Source: CBDAKK01 sp965216965
GTDB taxonomy: Bacteria > Spirochaetota > Spirochaetia > WTKD01 > G963693115
Direction: 5' to 3'
Assembly: GCA_965216965.1 (NCBI GenBank)
Contig: CBDCGX010000032.1
Span: 46,969-110,968 of the forward strand
Length of the DNA stretch: 64,000 bases
Under the pieces are notes generated by a model. It had not been told where the DNA came from, did not search any database, and saw only the letters and a program-made list of their open reading frames with translations. A program made the translations under genes and the position numbers. Of this stretch, positions 44,998 through 54,218 are shown piece after piece (positions within the stretch are counted from its first letter, which is position 1; each line of letters opens with the position of its first letter).

Positions 44998-47280
44998 ATG
45001 AATAAATACTATTTATATTTTATTTTTATTTTTATTTTATTTTCTTGCGATACTCAGCAGATAATATTGATGGATTCTACATTGCTTTCAGGGAATCCTA
45101 ATTCGCTTGCTAAATGGCAATCTTTTGATAAGTTATTGAAAACTGAGGGGCAGATTGTTATAATGTTTTCTTATTTAAAACTTGGAAACTCTCTTTTCTA
45201 TACTCCTGAAGGAAAATATATTGTAGTTACAAATATTGATTATAAGATTACTTATAATAATGGTATAATTCTAGCAGAGGAGAATGGTGTTTCAGCTCCC
45301 TATGGATATATCTATATTACTTTGAATATGGACAATTTAAAGAAAAATCATAAGAATATTTTTGATTATGTAACAAATCAAGGGATGACATTGACTTCAT
45401 CTGGTAAGACTGCTGATGGCACAGTTGTTTCTACTGCAAGCTTGACTGTGCCTTTCATAGGTGATGGGCAGAAGACTTCTCGTTATTTAAAGGTTGAGCC
45501 AGAGTCATCAAGTGTTATACATTATCCTTCTTATGATGATGGTAAAATGACTTTTAATGGCTTGTCAAAAAAAATGGTTGAGTCTGGTGTATTAAATGAG
45601 AATGATATAAATAAGTATCTTTTGAAGGTATACAAGAAGAATGATAAGGATGAATTAATTCCTATGGGCTATTGGGGATGGAATGCCAAAAAAGAGAAAG
45701 CTGAAACCTATAGTTTTCAGTATGCATTTGGTGAGGATAATAATGTGCCTTTGGTGATTTTGAATTATGATGAGAAAAGTGTTTCAGAGATGCTTGCTAC
45801 ACGAGGTGGGACTCACATTAATGATGATGCCTTAGTAACAAGAAAAGGAGATAAGCTGTCTATAAAACTATTGGCTCAATATGAGAAGCGTCTAAGTTCT
45901 TATCTAATAACCAGGGAAGGTTTCCCTGGTTATTATGAGGAAGAGGTAAATGGGAGAGTGTATATAGGGTGGAGGTACCGAGAGGGCATTTATCCCAAGG
46001 ATGGAACAAAGAGACTTTATATATTTAAAAAGCCACGTACTGCATTAGTAGATACTGATGAGGCACATTGTGATTTAGTGGATGCTTCTGATTTTTTGAT
46101 AAGTAAGCCTATGAGTGTAAAAACCCCTATAACAAGTAGTTCATTTTATTTCATTTTTTATAAGAAATTAAAAATGAAGACTATAAAAGAATATGCTTAT
46201 AGTCCAGATAATATGCTGTATTCTAGAGTGAAAAGATGTGTTCCGTTACAGAACCTTTCTTATAAGTTCACTTTTCTTCCTGTTGAAAATGGAAAGTTTA
46301 AAATAAATGTAAGTGTTATTGGTAAATGGAGTACTGCCCATGAAGATACGACAGAGACTCCCTTAGGTGATCTTTCTCGTTTTCTGTTTCCAAGTTTTTA
46401 TAAAAATAAAGCATCTGATTCTGAAGTAGTGTATTTTGAGTTGATTCCATTGATTAATCTTAAGTACAGACTTAAAAGTATTGACTTTAATAAAGGTGTT
46501 GTTGTTGCCAAGTCGACAGACTTCAAATTGGTAGAACAAAGGACTATTGAAAATTGTAGCCATTTTTCAAAAACGAAACTGTCATTAGGAAAGACCGAAG
46601 AAGTTACTTATCAAGAATCAGATCAGGTCTCTCAACATCTGGGACTTACTTATAAATCAAAAATTTCAAATGTTGATGAAATGGAGAACGAGACAAGATT
46701 AAAATACACGATGGGGTTTAAGGTTGGCATTGGTAAAAACTCTATATCGATTCCTTTACCTACTGTGTCTTTTTCTATGAGTTTTGAAAGTGAGGCGGCG
46801 AACTCAGAGGCTTTTTCAGAGGCAACTACAAAAAAAAATCGTCTGATCTCTACTCATAAGGAAAAGAAGATAGTAAGCAATACTAAAACACTTATGATAG
46901 GAAGTAAAGATTCAGTAGATGTTTTGCCTTATACAGTGACTAGCCTCGCTTTATATTATAATGCTCGTCCTAATGTATTGTTTCCTTATATAGCAAAATA
47001 TGAGATTTCTGGAACATTTGTTGGTAGTAAAAAGTCTGTGTCAGGTAGACAGCTTGCCTACTTTTTAAAGCAAATTGCTGATATGACAGCAAGTATTGTT
47101 GAAGTAAGCGATGATAAGGTTATAGCTTTTATTCAGGGAGAGAGAAGAGGAGCTTATAAGATATACAAGCAAACTGTTGCAAGGGGAAAGTCATGTAACA
47201 GTTTTGAGGTGTCTGATAAAAAAGAAGCCACCGAAGACAATAATAAAGGCGATTCTTCTAATCCTTTTCAGAGATTGTGA
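44998..47280 (+). CDS. large surface lipoprotein 2, aerolysin/ETX-MTX2-like
   Basis: The start has AAAGAGGAG 6 bases upstream and lies 12 bases after gene 1. The 760-residue protein has a signal peptide with lipobox LFSC (Cys17). Residues about 525-680 show the pattern of the ETX/MTX2-type pore domain. Alternating Ser/Thr-rich strands (LGLTYKSKISNVD, TRLKYTMGFKVGIGKN, PTVSFSMSFESEAANSEAFSEAT) are followed by a segment resembling the receptor-distal strands (TKTLMIGSKDSVDVLPYTVTSL, AKYEISGTFVG). The C-terminal portion (SGRQLAYFL onward) is shared with protein 1. The N-terminal 500 residues are unique beta-rich sequence. A terminator follows at 47329. Function is unproven. Confidence 0.75.
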   Translation: MNKYYLYFIFIFILFSCDTQQIILMDSTLLSGNPNSLAKWQSFDKLLKTEGQIVIMFSYLKLGNSLFYTPEGKYIVVTNIDYKITYNNGIILAEENGVSAPYGYIYITLNMDNLKKNHKNIFDYVTNQGMTLTSSGKTADGTVVSTASLTVPFIGDGQKTSRYLKVEPESSSVIHYPSYDDGKMTFNGLSKKMVESGVLNENDINKYLLKVYKKNDKDELIPMGYWGWNAKKEKAETYSFQYAFGEDNNVPLVILNYDEKSVSEMLATRGGTHINDDALVTRKGDKLSIKLLAQYEKRLSSYLITREGFPGYYEEEVNGRVYIGWRYREGIYPKDGTKRLYIFKKPRTALVDTDEAHCDLVDASDFLISKPMSVKTPITSSSFYFIFYKKLKMKTIKEYAYSPDNMLYSRVKRCVPLQNLSYKFTFLPVENGKFKINVSVIGKWSTAHEDTTETPLGDLSRFLFPSFYKNKASDSEVVYFELIPLINLKYRLKSIDFNKGVVVAKSTDFKLVEQRTIENCSHFSKTKLSLGKTEEVTYQESDQVSQHLGLTYKSKISNVDEMENETRLKYTMGFKVGIGKNSISIPLPTVSFSMSFESEAANSEAFSEATTKKNRLISTHKEKKIVSNTKTLMIGSKDSVDVLPYTVTSLALYYNARPNVLFPYIAKYEISGTFVGSKKSVSGRQLAYFLKQIADMTASIVEVSDDKVIAFIQGERRGAYKIYKQTVARGKSCNSFEVSDKKEATEDNNKGDSSNPFQRL

Positions 47281-47320
47281 GAGTAGATTTGTTTGGTCTA
47301 GCATGTCTTTTCTATAATTC

Positions 47321-47402
47321 ATGTTTGGAAGCATTCTTACTTTAGTAAGAATGCTTTTTTTTCTGCTTCCCCATTATGGGCACTATTCCTTGTTATGTTT
47401 TT
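47321..47402 (+). repeat. direct repeat, right copy (terminator block)
   Basis: Matches 42002-42086 across the terminator and about 45 bases beyond it (CCCATTATG, then ACTATT and TTGTTATGTTTTT). Terminator loop bases differ (TT instead of AA). Confidence 0.85.
47329..47362 (+). terminator. intrinsic terminator of the lipoprotein operon
   Basis: A 13-bp stem (47329-47341 with 47344-47356) followed by eight T. Nearly identical to the 16S terminator. Confidence 0.9.
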
Positions 47403-47606
47403 GTAATGTTTCTGGGATAGTTTTTAACTTCACAATGTAATATTGTAATGCAATTTTATTTTTTATTAATAAATATGTGTATGTGTGTGATATTGCCATA
47501 AAAACAGAAGCTTTTATAACATTTTTGTAATATTACTGTAATGCTGTAGTCATAGTAATTGTCTATATATAAATATAAGTAAAAGATACCTCCTCTTTAA
47601 TTTTTT

Positions 47607-47634
47607 GGGCAACTTAATAGTTGCCCTTTTTATA
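47607..47634 (+). terminator. intrinsic terminator, isolated
   Basis: GGGCAACT and AGTTGCCC pair around TAAT, followed by TTTT. It reads in the forward direction although no forward gene lies between 47280 and it. The 47403-47606 stretch before it is AT-rich with no recognisable gene, so it may back up the upstream terminator or end an unannotated small RNA. Confidence 0.6.
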
Positions 47635-47759
47635 ATAATTTCTTTATATGGTGAAATAAAGTATATCTTTGAAAAGAAAAACAATTATTTATGCTAGAGA
47701 GTATTTTAGCACGTTTTTAGAATAATTTCTTTTTTGTTCTTCTTTACAAATAAAGAAAC

Positions 47760-50018
47760 TTACCAGCATTGTATGCCAAATAGTGCTACAGGAGCATTAT
47801 TTGGAGTTTTACATTCAATGCGTATGCTTTTTGTATATGTTGTAAACGAGATTTGATTTCGTGCTTGATAATTATTTTCAACGCTCACAAGTACTTCGTT
47901 TGTATCGTTGTTATATACTTTGTAATTTGAAACACAGAAGGGAAGTACTCTTTCTGGATGTTGCATTTGAACAGACTCCATGGAAAAATCAAAATCTGTA
48001 TCAAAGAATAAAAGCATTGTTTTTAGATTTTGTTTTGAATCCCATGAAAGTGTAATAGAAGGAGAGGAATCGTTTGTAGAAGCTACCCATGAATTGCTTT
48101 TTATAATGGGTCTATGTAAGCCATTTGTGAGGTGGTCTTTAGAAAAAATTGAGAGGGGTTTTGAAAATGATATTGCAATATTTTTTGCATATGGTCGTCT
48201 ATAAGGAGTCCAAAATTCAAAACTATCTATTCCTATGTTCTTTGGAGGATTTTGCACAGCGGATTTAGCAACTTTTTTGTTAAACTTGTTGTGCACTGTT
48301 GTTATTCCTGTAAGTAAATCATTGCTGTATTGTATGTCTATGTCGGGGTTCTTCATTATGCATAAAAAAACATAGGTGTCTTTTGTAAGGATAGTATTGG
48401 TTTTTATGAAACATTGGTGGGTTTTCTTAGAGACTTGTATAGAAATTTTTTCAAGAGTTATTTCTGGAGTAAAGTTTTTTTCTTTTGCAGGTATGCGAAT
48501 ATGTACCTCCATTGTGCTTGTTTTTTTCGCATTGAGAAAGAGCGTGAATGTAGGTATTTTCCCTGCGGAAAAGGGAATCACAAGAGCAGTGCTGTAGGTT
48601 AGAGAAGCGAAATTTGCATTTGGCTTAAATCCTGTAAAGACATATTCGCTGCTTGTTTGAATAGTTGCCGTAAGTGCTTTGTTTATTGTTTTATCATAGG
48701 AAGAAATAGAGGGGATGTATTGACCTTTGCGAAGTAAATGTTGTTGTAATCTGTGTACCAGTTTAATATTATTTGTTATGTCTTTTGGGGTTATATTTTT
48801 TTGCTTACATATTATAGCTGCCACGGCAACGGCTTGTGCGTTGTGTGCACAAGTTAGCATTACACGAGTGCCACCAAACGCTGCTCTGCTTGTTGATATG
48901 AGACGCCCACTTATAAAAAGATTGTCTATGTTTTTGCTGTACATACAGCGATAGGGAATTTCGTATATTCCTTTTGTGTGCCATTGGTAACAGGGATCAT
49001 AGTCGCTGTATACTCCATCTGATGGGTGGTGATCAATTGCCCATCCTCCAAAGGATACAACATCATGAAAATGCCGTTGTTCTACAAGGTCTGCTTGAGT
49101 AAGTAAATAATCTCCAATAAATCGTCGACTTTCTCTTTTCCCGGGGATTGTGCCAACCCATTCAAGTGTAAGTGTTTCTGCATCGGAAAATTTTCCAGAA
49201 TTTTTTATATAATCCCAGATTCCATATATTATTTTCCATAATTCGTATTTGATTTTTTCTGAATCATAAATAGTGTTTTGTGTACCGCTCCATTCAAGCC
49301 ACCAATAATCACAGCCTTGAGTATTTGTTGATATTCTATTCAATCGTTTAAGTTTTGAGATATCTTTAAGAGCAAAAGAGGGGGCAATATATTTTACTGG
49401 GGTGCCAGTGTCTTTTGTATAAAAAAAGATTGAACTTCCTAAAAGTTCTCCAAAACTCTCAGGATAATTGAGTTTGTCTTGAATGTCATTATCACTTTTT
49501 CCCATTATGAATTTCGCATTTGAAAGAAATCCGAGAATGCCGTCACCTGAACAATCACAAAAAAGATGAGAATTGATAATATATTCGGTCTCATTCTGAC
49601 TGTTGAAAGCTAGGATGTTTTTAATTGATGAGGCACTATTCATTGTACAATTATAGGTGGCGGTATTAAGGAGTAAAGTTATATTTTTTTCTAAAAGTAC
49701 TTTGTCTAAGAGTACGGTATCAAAGATTACTGGATTGCCTTCGGGATTTCTATAGAGATTCTCTGTAAGTAATTCATCTATTACCCCGCCTTCACGAGAC
49801 CAGCGATTGTTGTTTCCCATGTGAGAAGTGGCACCTAATGCCCACAGTCGTACTTCACTTGATGCGTTCCCACCAAGTACAGGTCTATCATGAACAAGAA
49901 TTACAGATATTCCTCCACGGGCAGCGGTAATTGCAGCACAGATACCTGCAAGCCCACCTCCCACTATTGCAAGATCACAAGAGAGAACACATTCTTTTTT
50001 ATTTATTTTCTTTTTCAT
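47760..50018 (-). CDS. FAD-dependent oxidoreductase with C-terminal carbohydrate-binding-like domain
   Basis: From the ATG at 50018 (AAGAAGAG upstream) the protein has 752 residues; a longer frame to 50150 would run deep into the epimerase gene. Residues 12-45 form the FAD-binding Rossmann motif AIVGGGLAGICAAI. It continues with PVLGGNASSEVRLWALGA, LFCDCSGDGILG and LFISGRLISTSRAAFGGTRVM, as in the FAD_oxidored family. The last 150 residues look like a beta-sandwich of discoidin/CBM32 type (DSFEFWTPYRRPYAKNIAISFS through RIECKTPNNAPVALFG). Relatives sit in sugar loci, but their substrates are largely unknown. Here it follows an SDR epimerase and an ABC sugar importer. Confidence 0.85.
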   Translation of the reverse strand: MKKKINKKECVLSCDLAIVGGGLAGICAAITAARGGISVILVHDRPVLGGNASSEVRLWALGATSHMGNNNRWSREGGVIDELLTENLYRNPEGNPVIFDTVLLDKVLLEKNITLLLNTATYNCTMNSASSIKNILAFNSQNETEYIINSHLFCDCSGDGILGFLSNAKFIMGKSDNDIQDKLNYPESFGELLGSSIFFYTKDTGTPVKYIAPSFALKDISKLKRLNRISTNTQGCDYWWLEWSGTQNTIYDSEKIKYELWKIIYGIWDYIKNSGKFSDAETLTLEWVGTIPGKRESRRFIGDYLLTQADLVEQRHFHDVVSFGGWAIDHHPSDGVYSDYDPCYQWHTKGIYEIPYRCMYSKNIDNLFISGRLISTSRAAFGGTRVMLTCAHNAQAVAVAAIICKQKNITPKDITNNIKLVHRLQQHLLRKGQYIPSISSYDKTINKALTATIQTSSEYVFTGFKPNANFASLTYSTALVIPFSAGKIPTFTLFLNAKKTSTMEVHIRIPAKEKNFTPEITLEKISIQVSKKTHQCFIKTNTILTKDTYVFLCIMKNPDIDIQYSNDLLTGITTVHNKFNKKVAKSAVQNPPKNIGIDSFEFWTPYRRPYAKNIAISFSKPLSIFSKDHLTNGLHRPIIKSNSWVASTNDSSPSITLSWDSKQNLKTMLLFFDTDFDFSMESVQMQHPERVLPFCVSNYKVYNNDTNEVLVSVENNYQARNQISFTTYTKSIRIECKTPNNAPVALFGIQCW

Positions 50019-51000
50019 CTCTTCTTTTTTTAAATGATATGGCGGCTTCTTTGAGCATTGATTCAAAACTATAATTTGCTTTGTATCCAAGTATTGTTTT
50101 GATTTTTGTGTTATCTGTACAATATCGAACACCTGGGCCAGGGAACGCAACTTTTACTATTTCGTAGTTAGTTATTTTTGACATGAGCTCTAATGCATTA
50201 GAAAAAATAACAGGAGTATCAGTTCCTAAATTAAATGTTTCTCCAAGTGCTTTCTCATGAGTAAGTGCGAGTAATATACCTCTTGCAGTGTCACGAGTGT
50301 CGCTTATGTGCATTTTATATGATTCCCCTTTTTCATTGCATTGAAGTAAATGTTGCTCATATCCTTTATCGTATTTTTGTAATAAAGAAACTATTTCTTG
50401 TTTATTGAGAGATTCCATTTGTTTTATTTTTGCTTGTAAAAAGAAACGAGGTCCCGAAAAGAAACTATTGGAATCAAGAAGTTCTTCTGCATTTTGAGTA
50501 TGTGGAAAACGAAGTATTACATAGGGTAGTTTATAGGATCTTCCAAAAAAATGAACAAGATCTTCGCCTATCTTTTTTGTCTCACCGTATAGAGAGGTTG
50601 GGAGCAAGGGATGTTTTTCATCTACGGGTAAATATTTGGGCAACACTTCGGGGTAAACTTCTCCAGTACTAGCAAAAACAAATCGCTTTATTTTTGCGGT
50701 AGCGGATGCCTCTAATAGAGTAAATGTAGAATGTACATTATTTTTTATCATTTCATTGTTTTTTTTATTGTCCCATGTCATTTGTGCCGCAAGGTGAGCA
50801 ACTGAATCAATGGTAGATAGGCATTCTATCAGCAGTGGTATATCTAATAAACTCCCTTTTATGTATTTAATTGAGGGTAATATGTGCTTAGGATGAGGGC
50901 TGCGAATATCAAAACCCACAATGTGATGTCCCTCCTTTTGTAGTTGTTTTGCTAGTTCTGAGCCTATTCTTCCGCATATTCCTGTGATCATTATTTTCAT
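49999..51000 (-). CDS. NAD-dependent epimerase/dehydratase (extended SDR, GalE-like)
   Basis: The 333 residues start with the NAD loop ITGICGRIGSELAKQL (GxxGxxG type) and carry FASTGEVYPE and the catalytic YGETKK (Tyr-x-x-x-Lys). It matches extended SDRs acting on nucleotide sugars or free sugars. UDP-galactose 4-epimerase is one candidate because galK lies nearby, but specificity is not readable. It lies 39 bases downstream of the MalG-type permease gene and overlaps the oxidoreductase by 20 bases. Confidence 0.85.
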   Translation of the reverse strand: MKIMITGICGRIGSELAKQLQKEGHHIVGFDIRSPHPKHILPSIKYIKGSLLDIPLLIECLSTIDSVAHLAAQMTWDNKKNNEMIKNNVHSTFTLLEASATAKIKRFVFASTGEVYPEVLPKYLPVDEKHPLLPTSLYGETKKIGEDLVHFFGRSYKLPYVILRFPHTQNAEELLDSNSFFSGPRFFLQAKIKQMESLNKQEIVSLLQKYDKGYEQHLLQCNEKGESYKMHISDTRDTARGILLALTHEKALGETFNLGTDTPVIFSNALELMSKITNYEIVKVAFPGPGVRYCTDNTKIKTILGYKANYSFESMLKEAAISFKKRRDEKENK

Positions 51001-51039
51001 GTTATTACTCCTCCAGAGAAATTAAAGATGATTGTAGTA

Positions 51040-51870
51040 TTATTTTACAGAACCGCTTGTGAGTCCTGATACAAAATGTTTTTGCAACATCATCATTACT
51101 ATAAGTATTGGTATGGCTGAAAGCAAAGATGCTGCCATTACCTGATTCCATGGAGTTATAAATTCTCCTTTAAATCCTGCTATGCCGAGTGAAATTGTCC
51201 AGAATGGTTTTGATGCTGCAAGAAAAGACTTTGAAAATATAAAGTCATTCCACGAGAGAACAAAACTATATAATGCAGAGGCGGCTATGCCTGGTTTTGC
51301 AAGGGGTAATATAATAAGCATAAGTGTTTTGAAATTAGAGCAGCCGTCTATCCATGCGGATTGTTCAATTTCTATTGGAATGGTATCAAAATATCCCTTA
51401 AGCATCCATACAATAAAAGGAACAACAAGGGTCGTATGAGAAAGTATTACAGCGATTACATTTCCCATTGGAAAAGTGGTAAGTCCAAGGGTTTTCATCA
51501 TTATAAAAAGTGGGATTGCAAGCAGTGTTGCGGGTAACATTTGACTTACTAGTATAAAAAGTCCCGTGAGACGTGTGCTTTTATATTTATATCGTGAAAG
51601 ACTATATGCTCCTGGAATAGCAACTAAAAGAGAGATAATAACAACAATGAGTCCTATAAGGAAAGAGTTTAATAACCATTTTAGTATGTCTGTGTTTTGT
51701 ATGATTGCAGAAAAAGTACTCCATTGAGGGTCGGTAGGGATAAATTTTGGAGGAAAACTTCTTAATGAATGTTCTGGCATGAGTGATGTATTGATAATCC
51801 AGTAAAGAGGAATATTGAGTATAAGGACTGTGAATAAACCTATTATAAATTGAGGTTTTGTTCTTTTCAT
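51040..51870 (-). CDS. sugar ABC transporter permease, MalG type
   Basis: This 276-residue inner-membrane permease has six hydrophobic segments. The coupling-loop EAA motif is visible as EQSAWIDGCSNFKTLMLIILPLAKPGI, and the N-terminus PLYWIINTSLMP matches carbohydrate-uptake type 1 permeases. It would form a heterodimer with the frameshifted permease upstream. It overlaps that gene by 4 bases. Confidence 0.92.
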   Translation of the reverse strand: MKRTKPQFIIGLFTVLILNIPLYWIINTSLMPEHSLRSFPPKFIPTDPQWSTFSAIIQNTDILKWLLNSFLIGLIVVIISLLVAIPGAYSLSRYKYKSTRLTGLFILVSQMLPATLLAIPLFIMMKTLGLTTFPMGNVIAVILSHTTLVVPFIVWMLKGYFDTIPIEIEQSAWIDGCSNFKTLMLIILPLAKPGIAASALYSFVLSWNDFIFSKSFLAASKPFWTISLGIAGFKGEFITPWNQVMAASLLSAIPILIVMMMLQKHFVSGLTSGSVK

Positions 51871-52755
51871 TCATCTACCTTTTTGTTCTGTAAGCTAATT
51901 ATTACATAGGCAAAAATAAAACATATCATAAGCGTAAATACTCCAATTGCAGCTCCATAACTCATATTAAAAGATTCAAAAGCTTGTTGATAGGTAAGTA
52001 GTCCAAGCGTTCTTGTTCTTCCAATTGGACCTCCACCAGTAAGTAAGTATACGATGGGATAATCTCTAAAAATCCATAGGGTGGTAACAAGACCACTTAC
52101 TGCAATAACAGGTTTTAGAAGTGGAAGTGTGATATATAGTAACTTATTCCACGCATTTGCTCCCTCTATGTCTGAGGATTCGTATAATTCTGATGGGATG
52201 GATTGTAATCCTGCAAGTGTCAATAATTGTTATAAAAGGATAGCCTTTCCATGTAAGAAGCATTATAACGATAAAAAGAGCACCGTAAGGAGATTGATTC
52301 CATACAATGCTTTCTTGTATAAGTCCTGATTTTACTAAGAGCCAGTTTATAAGACCAAAGGAACCATCAAAAAGCCATCCCCATGTTATAGCGGCAGTTA
52401 CTGATGGTATTGCCCATGGTAAAATTGCAAGACTTCTAAAAACACGAATATTTCTAACGAGTAAAGCAGAGCTAATTCCAGTTATAAGGCTACATGCAGA
52501 TGCAAAAAATGCAATTATAGAGGTATTTAAGAGTGCAGTATAAAATTCGGGACTCAAAAACATTCGAGTATAATTTTTTAGAGTAGTAATTCTGAATGGT
52601 ATGGCTCCCTCCGGTATTTTTGTTGATTGAAAACTTAGAAATACCGAAGAAAGTATGGGGTATATCAATATAAAAAGAAGAAGAGTTAAAAGAGGAATAA
52701 TATAAACATGCGCCGTAGTAAAACGGCGCTTTTCTAAACTCCTTAAAAGGATCAT
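51867..52755 (-). pseudogene. sugar ABC transporter permease, MalF type, frameshifted
   Basis: The N-terminal part (52144-52755) has three to four membrane segments up to MLLTWKGYPFITI, then runs into unrelated residues. The C-terminal part (51867-52223) resumes with TLAGLQSIPSELYESSDIEGANAWNKLLYITLPLLKP, the conserved EAA loop. The break is near 52216-52219; removing one A (ATTATTGACA to ATTTTGACA) would give a normal 295-residue permease. It may be a real inactivating mutation or a sequence error. If real, the importer is dead unless another permease substitutes. Confidence 0.85.
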
Positions 52756-54029
52756 TTATTCTCTTCTTGTAATTTCTTTACTAATGTGGAAATCTTTTTT
52801 ACTACAAGAGCGGGATCCAAATCTTTTTGAATCATTCGTTCTGCTTCGTCTTGTACTATACGGGCAAAATCGTTATATATGCTTTCAAGCCCAGTAGGAA
52901 GTCTATCGACTTTTGCATTAGCTGCATCATCTTTTGCTTCAAAAATAATATCTATGGGAGGAACTTTTTCTCTTATGGCATCAGTGATTTGTATTCCTGG
53001 TCGTGCAGATGTTTGTCCTGCTTCTACATATTTAGTTTGCCATTTTTCTGAAACTGCAAGTTTAATAAAATCCCACACAAGTGCTTTTTTTTCTTTTGAA
53101 AGTGAAGCAGGCATTCCGAGCCCATTGCTTGATCCGCCTACAGGTGGGTGCAAAGGAGATTTTGCCACTTTTATGTTTGGAAGTACAGATGGAGATGCTT
53201 TTCGTGAGATACCCCACATCCATGGACCTTCTATGAGCATTGCCACTTTGCCTTCATTAAACAACTGGCGGATATCGTTTATTTTTGAACCACGAGGAGT
53301 TAGATTGTTTTTTACAATAGTCTTCCATTTTCCAAATGCTTTTGCCATTTGTGGGGTGTCTATGGTTACATTTCCTGAGTCGTCTGTCCAATAAGCACCT
53401 GAATCAAGTACTACGTTGAGCAGTCCTGTTATATATTGACCTGGACCAGGAGCAGTTTGAAAGCCAGCTCCATATTGATCTATAATGCCATCTTTGTCTT
53501 TATCTATTGTAAGTTTTTTTGCAGCGGCTATATATTCATCCCACGTTGTAGGTACAGTGAGATTTACTTCTTTTAACAAAGCATCATTGTAGTAGAGATT
53601 AAATCCAAAGTAGAGCAGCATTATGCCGTAATTTGCATTATCCACTTGCAATACACGTTGTCCTGCCCATCCATTGATATCAATTGAGTCTTTCTCTGCG
53701 TATGAATCAAGATTTTCAAGAAGCCCTCGTTGGGAGAACGCTGCAAATTCAAATGATGCAAGATGAGTAATATCTGGTGGTGAACCTGACACAAATTGTG
53801 AGAGCAATGTTTCTGCATAAGTGTCTCGAGAAAGATTTGTGATTTGAATAGTTACACCAGGATGTGCAGTTTCAAATTCTTCAATAAGACTTTCCCACCA
53901 TAGGACTAAATCACCATCAGTAAGTTGCCATGTTGTAAAGCTAAGAGTAACGTCTTGCTTTTTTGAACACGAAGATAATCCTACAAACAGTAAAAGTGCT
54001 AATAGAATATAAATAAAATATTTCTTCAT
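52752..54029 (-). CDS. sugar ABC transporter substrate-binding lipoprotein
   Basis: The 425 residues begin with a lipoprotein signal ending LSSC (Cys21). The body matches cluster B (MalE-like, extracellular family 1) solute-binding proteins: DVTLSFTTWQLTDGD, LLSQFVSGSPPDITHLASFEFAAFSQRGLLENLD, and FNEGKVAMLIEGPWMWG. AAGGAGG lies 6-12 bases before the ATG. It is the first gene of the reverse operon. No ATPase subunit is encoded here, so it probably uses a shared MsiK/UgpC-type ATPase. The sugar is unknown; nearby galK suggests galactose-containing saccharides. Confidence 0.93.
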   Translation of the reverse strand: MKKYFIYILLALLLFVGLSSCSKKQDVTLSFTTWQLTDGDLVLWWESLIEEFETAHPGVTIQITNLSRDTYAETLLSQFVSGSPPDITHLASFEFAAFSQRGLLENLDSYAEKDSIDINGWAGQRVLQVDNANYGIMLLYFGFNLYYNDALLKEVNLTVPTTWDEYIAAAKKLTIDKDKDGIIDQYGAGFQTAPGPGQYITGLLNVVLDSGAYWTDDSGNVTIDTPQMAKAFGKWKTIVKNNLTPRGSKINDIRQLFNEGKVAMLIEGPWMWGISRKASPSVLPNIKVAKSPLHPPVGGSSNGLGMPASLSKEKKALVWDFIKLAVSEKWQTKYVEAGQTSARPGIQITDAIREKVPPIDIIFEAKDDAANAKVDRLPTGLESIYNDFARIVQDEAERMIQKDLDPALVVKKISTLVKKLQEENK

Positions 54030-54052
54030 CAGAAACCTCCTTGATCTTAATG

Positions 54053-54083
54053 TGTTTAATTAGTAAATTAATACGATTAAACA
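54053..54083. promoter_or_regulatory. inverted repeat between the sugar operon and galK
   Basis: TGTTTAAT (54053-54060) and ATTAAACA (54076-54083) form an inverted repeat in the divergent intergenic region. A -35-like TTGTTT for the reverse operon overlaps it. This layout suits a repressor operator, but no regulator gene is in the window. Confidence 0.4.
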
Positions 54084-54218
54084 ATGATAGCATAGCAGGT
54101 TATGTATATAACATCTAGAGTGTATGGATGCGTTTTCATATAAATAATTTTTCTTACTGTAATTATCCAAATTCTAATTTTAATGAATGAGTTTTTGATA
54201 TAATAAGATTATATAAAT

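Noticed and set aside
45790..45850. MACPF/perforin-like GTH motif in lipoprotein 2
   Set aside because: Only a short GGTHI resemblance is present, without the rest of the MACPF signature; the later Ser/Thr-rich strands fit aerolysin-type proteins better.
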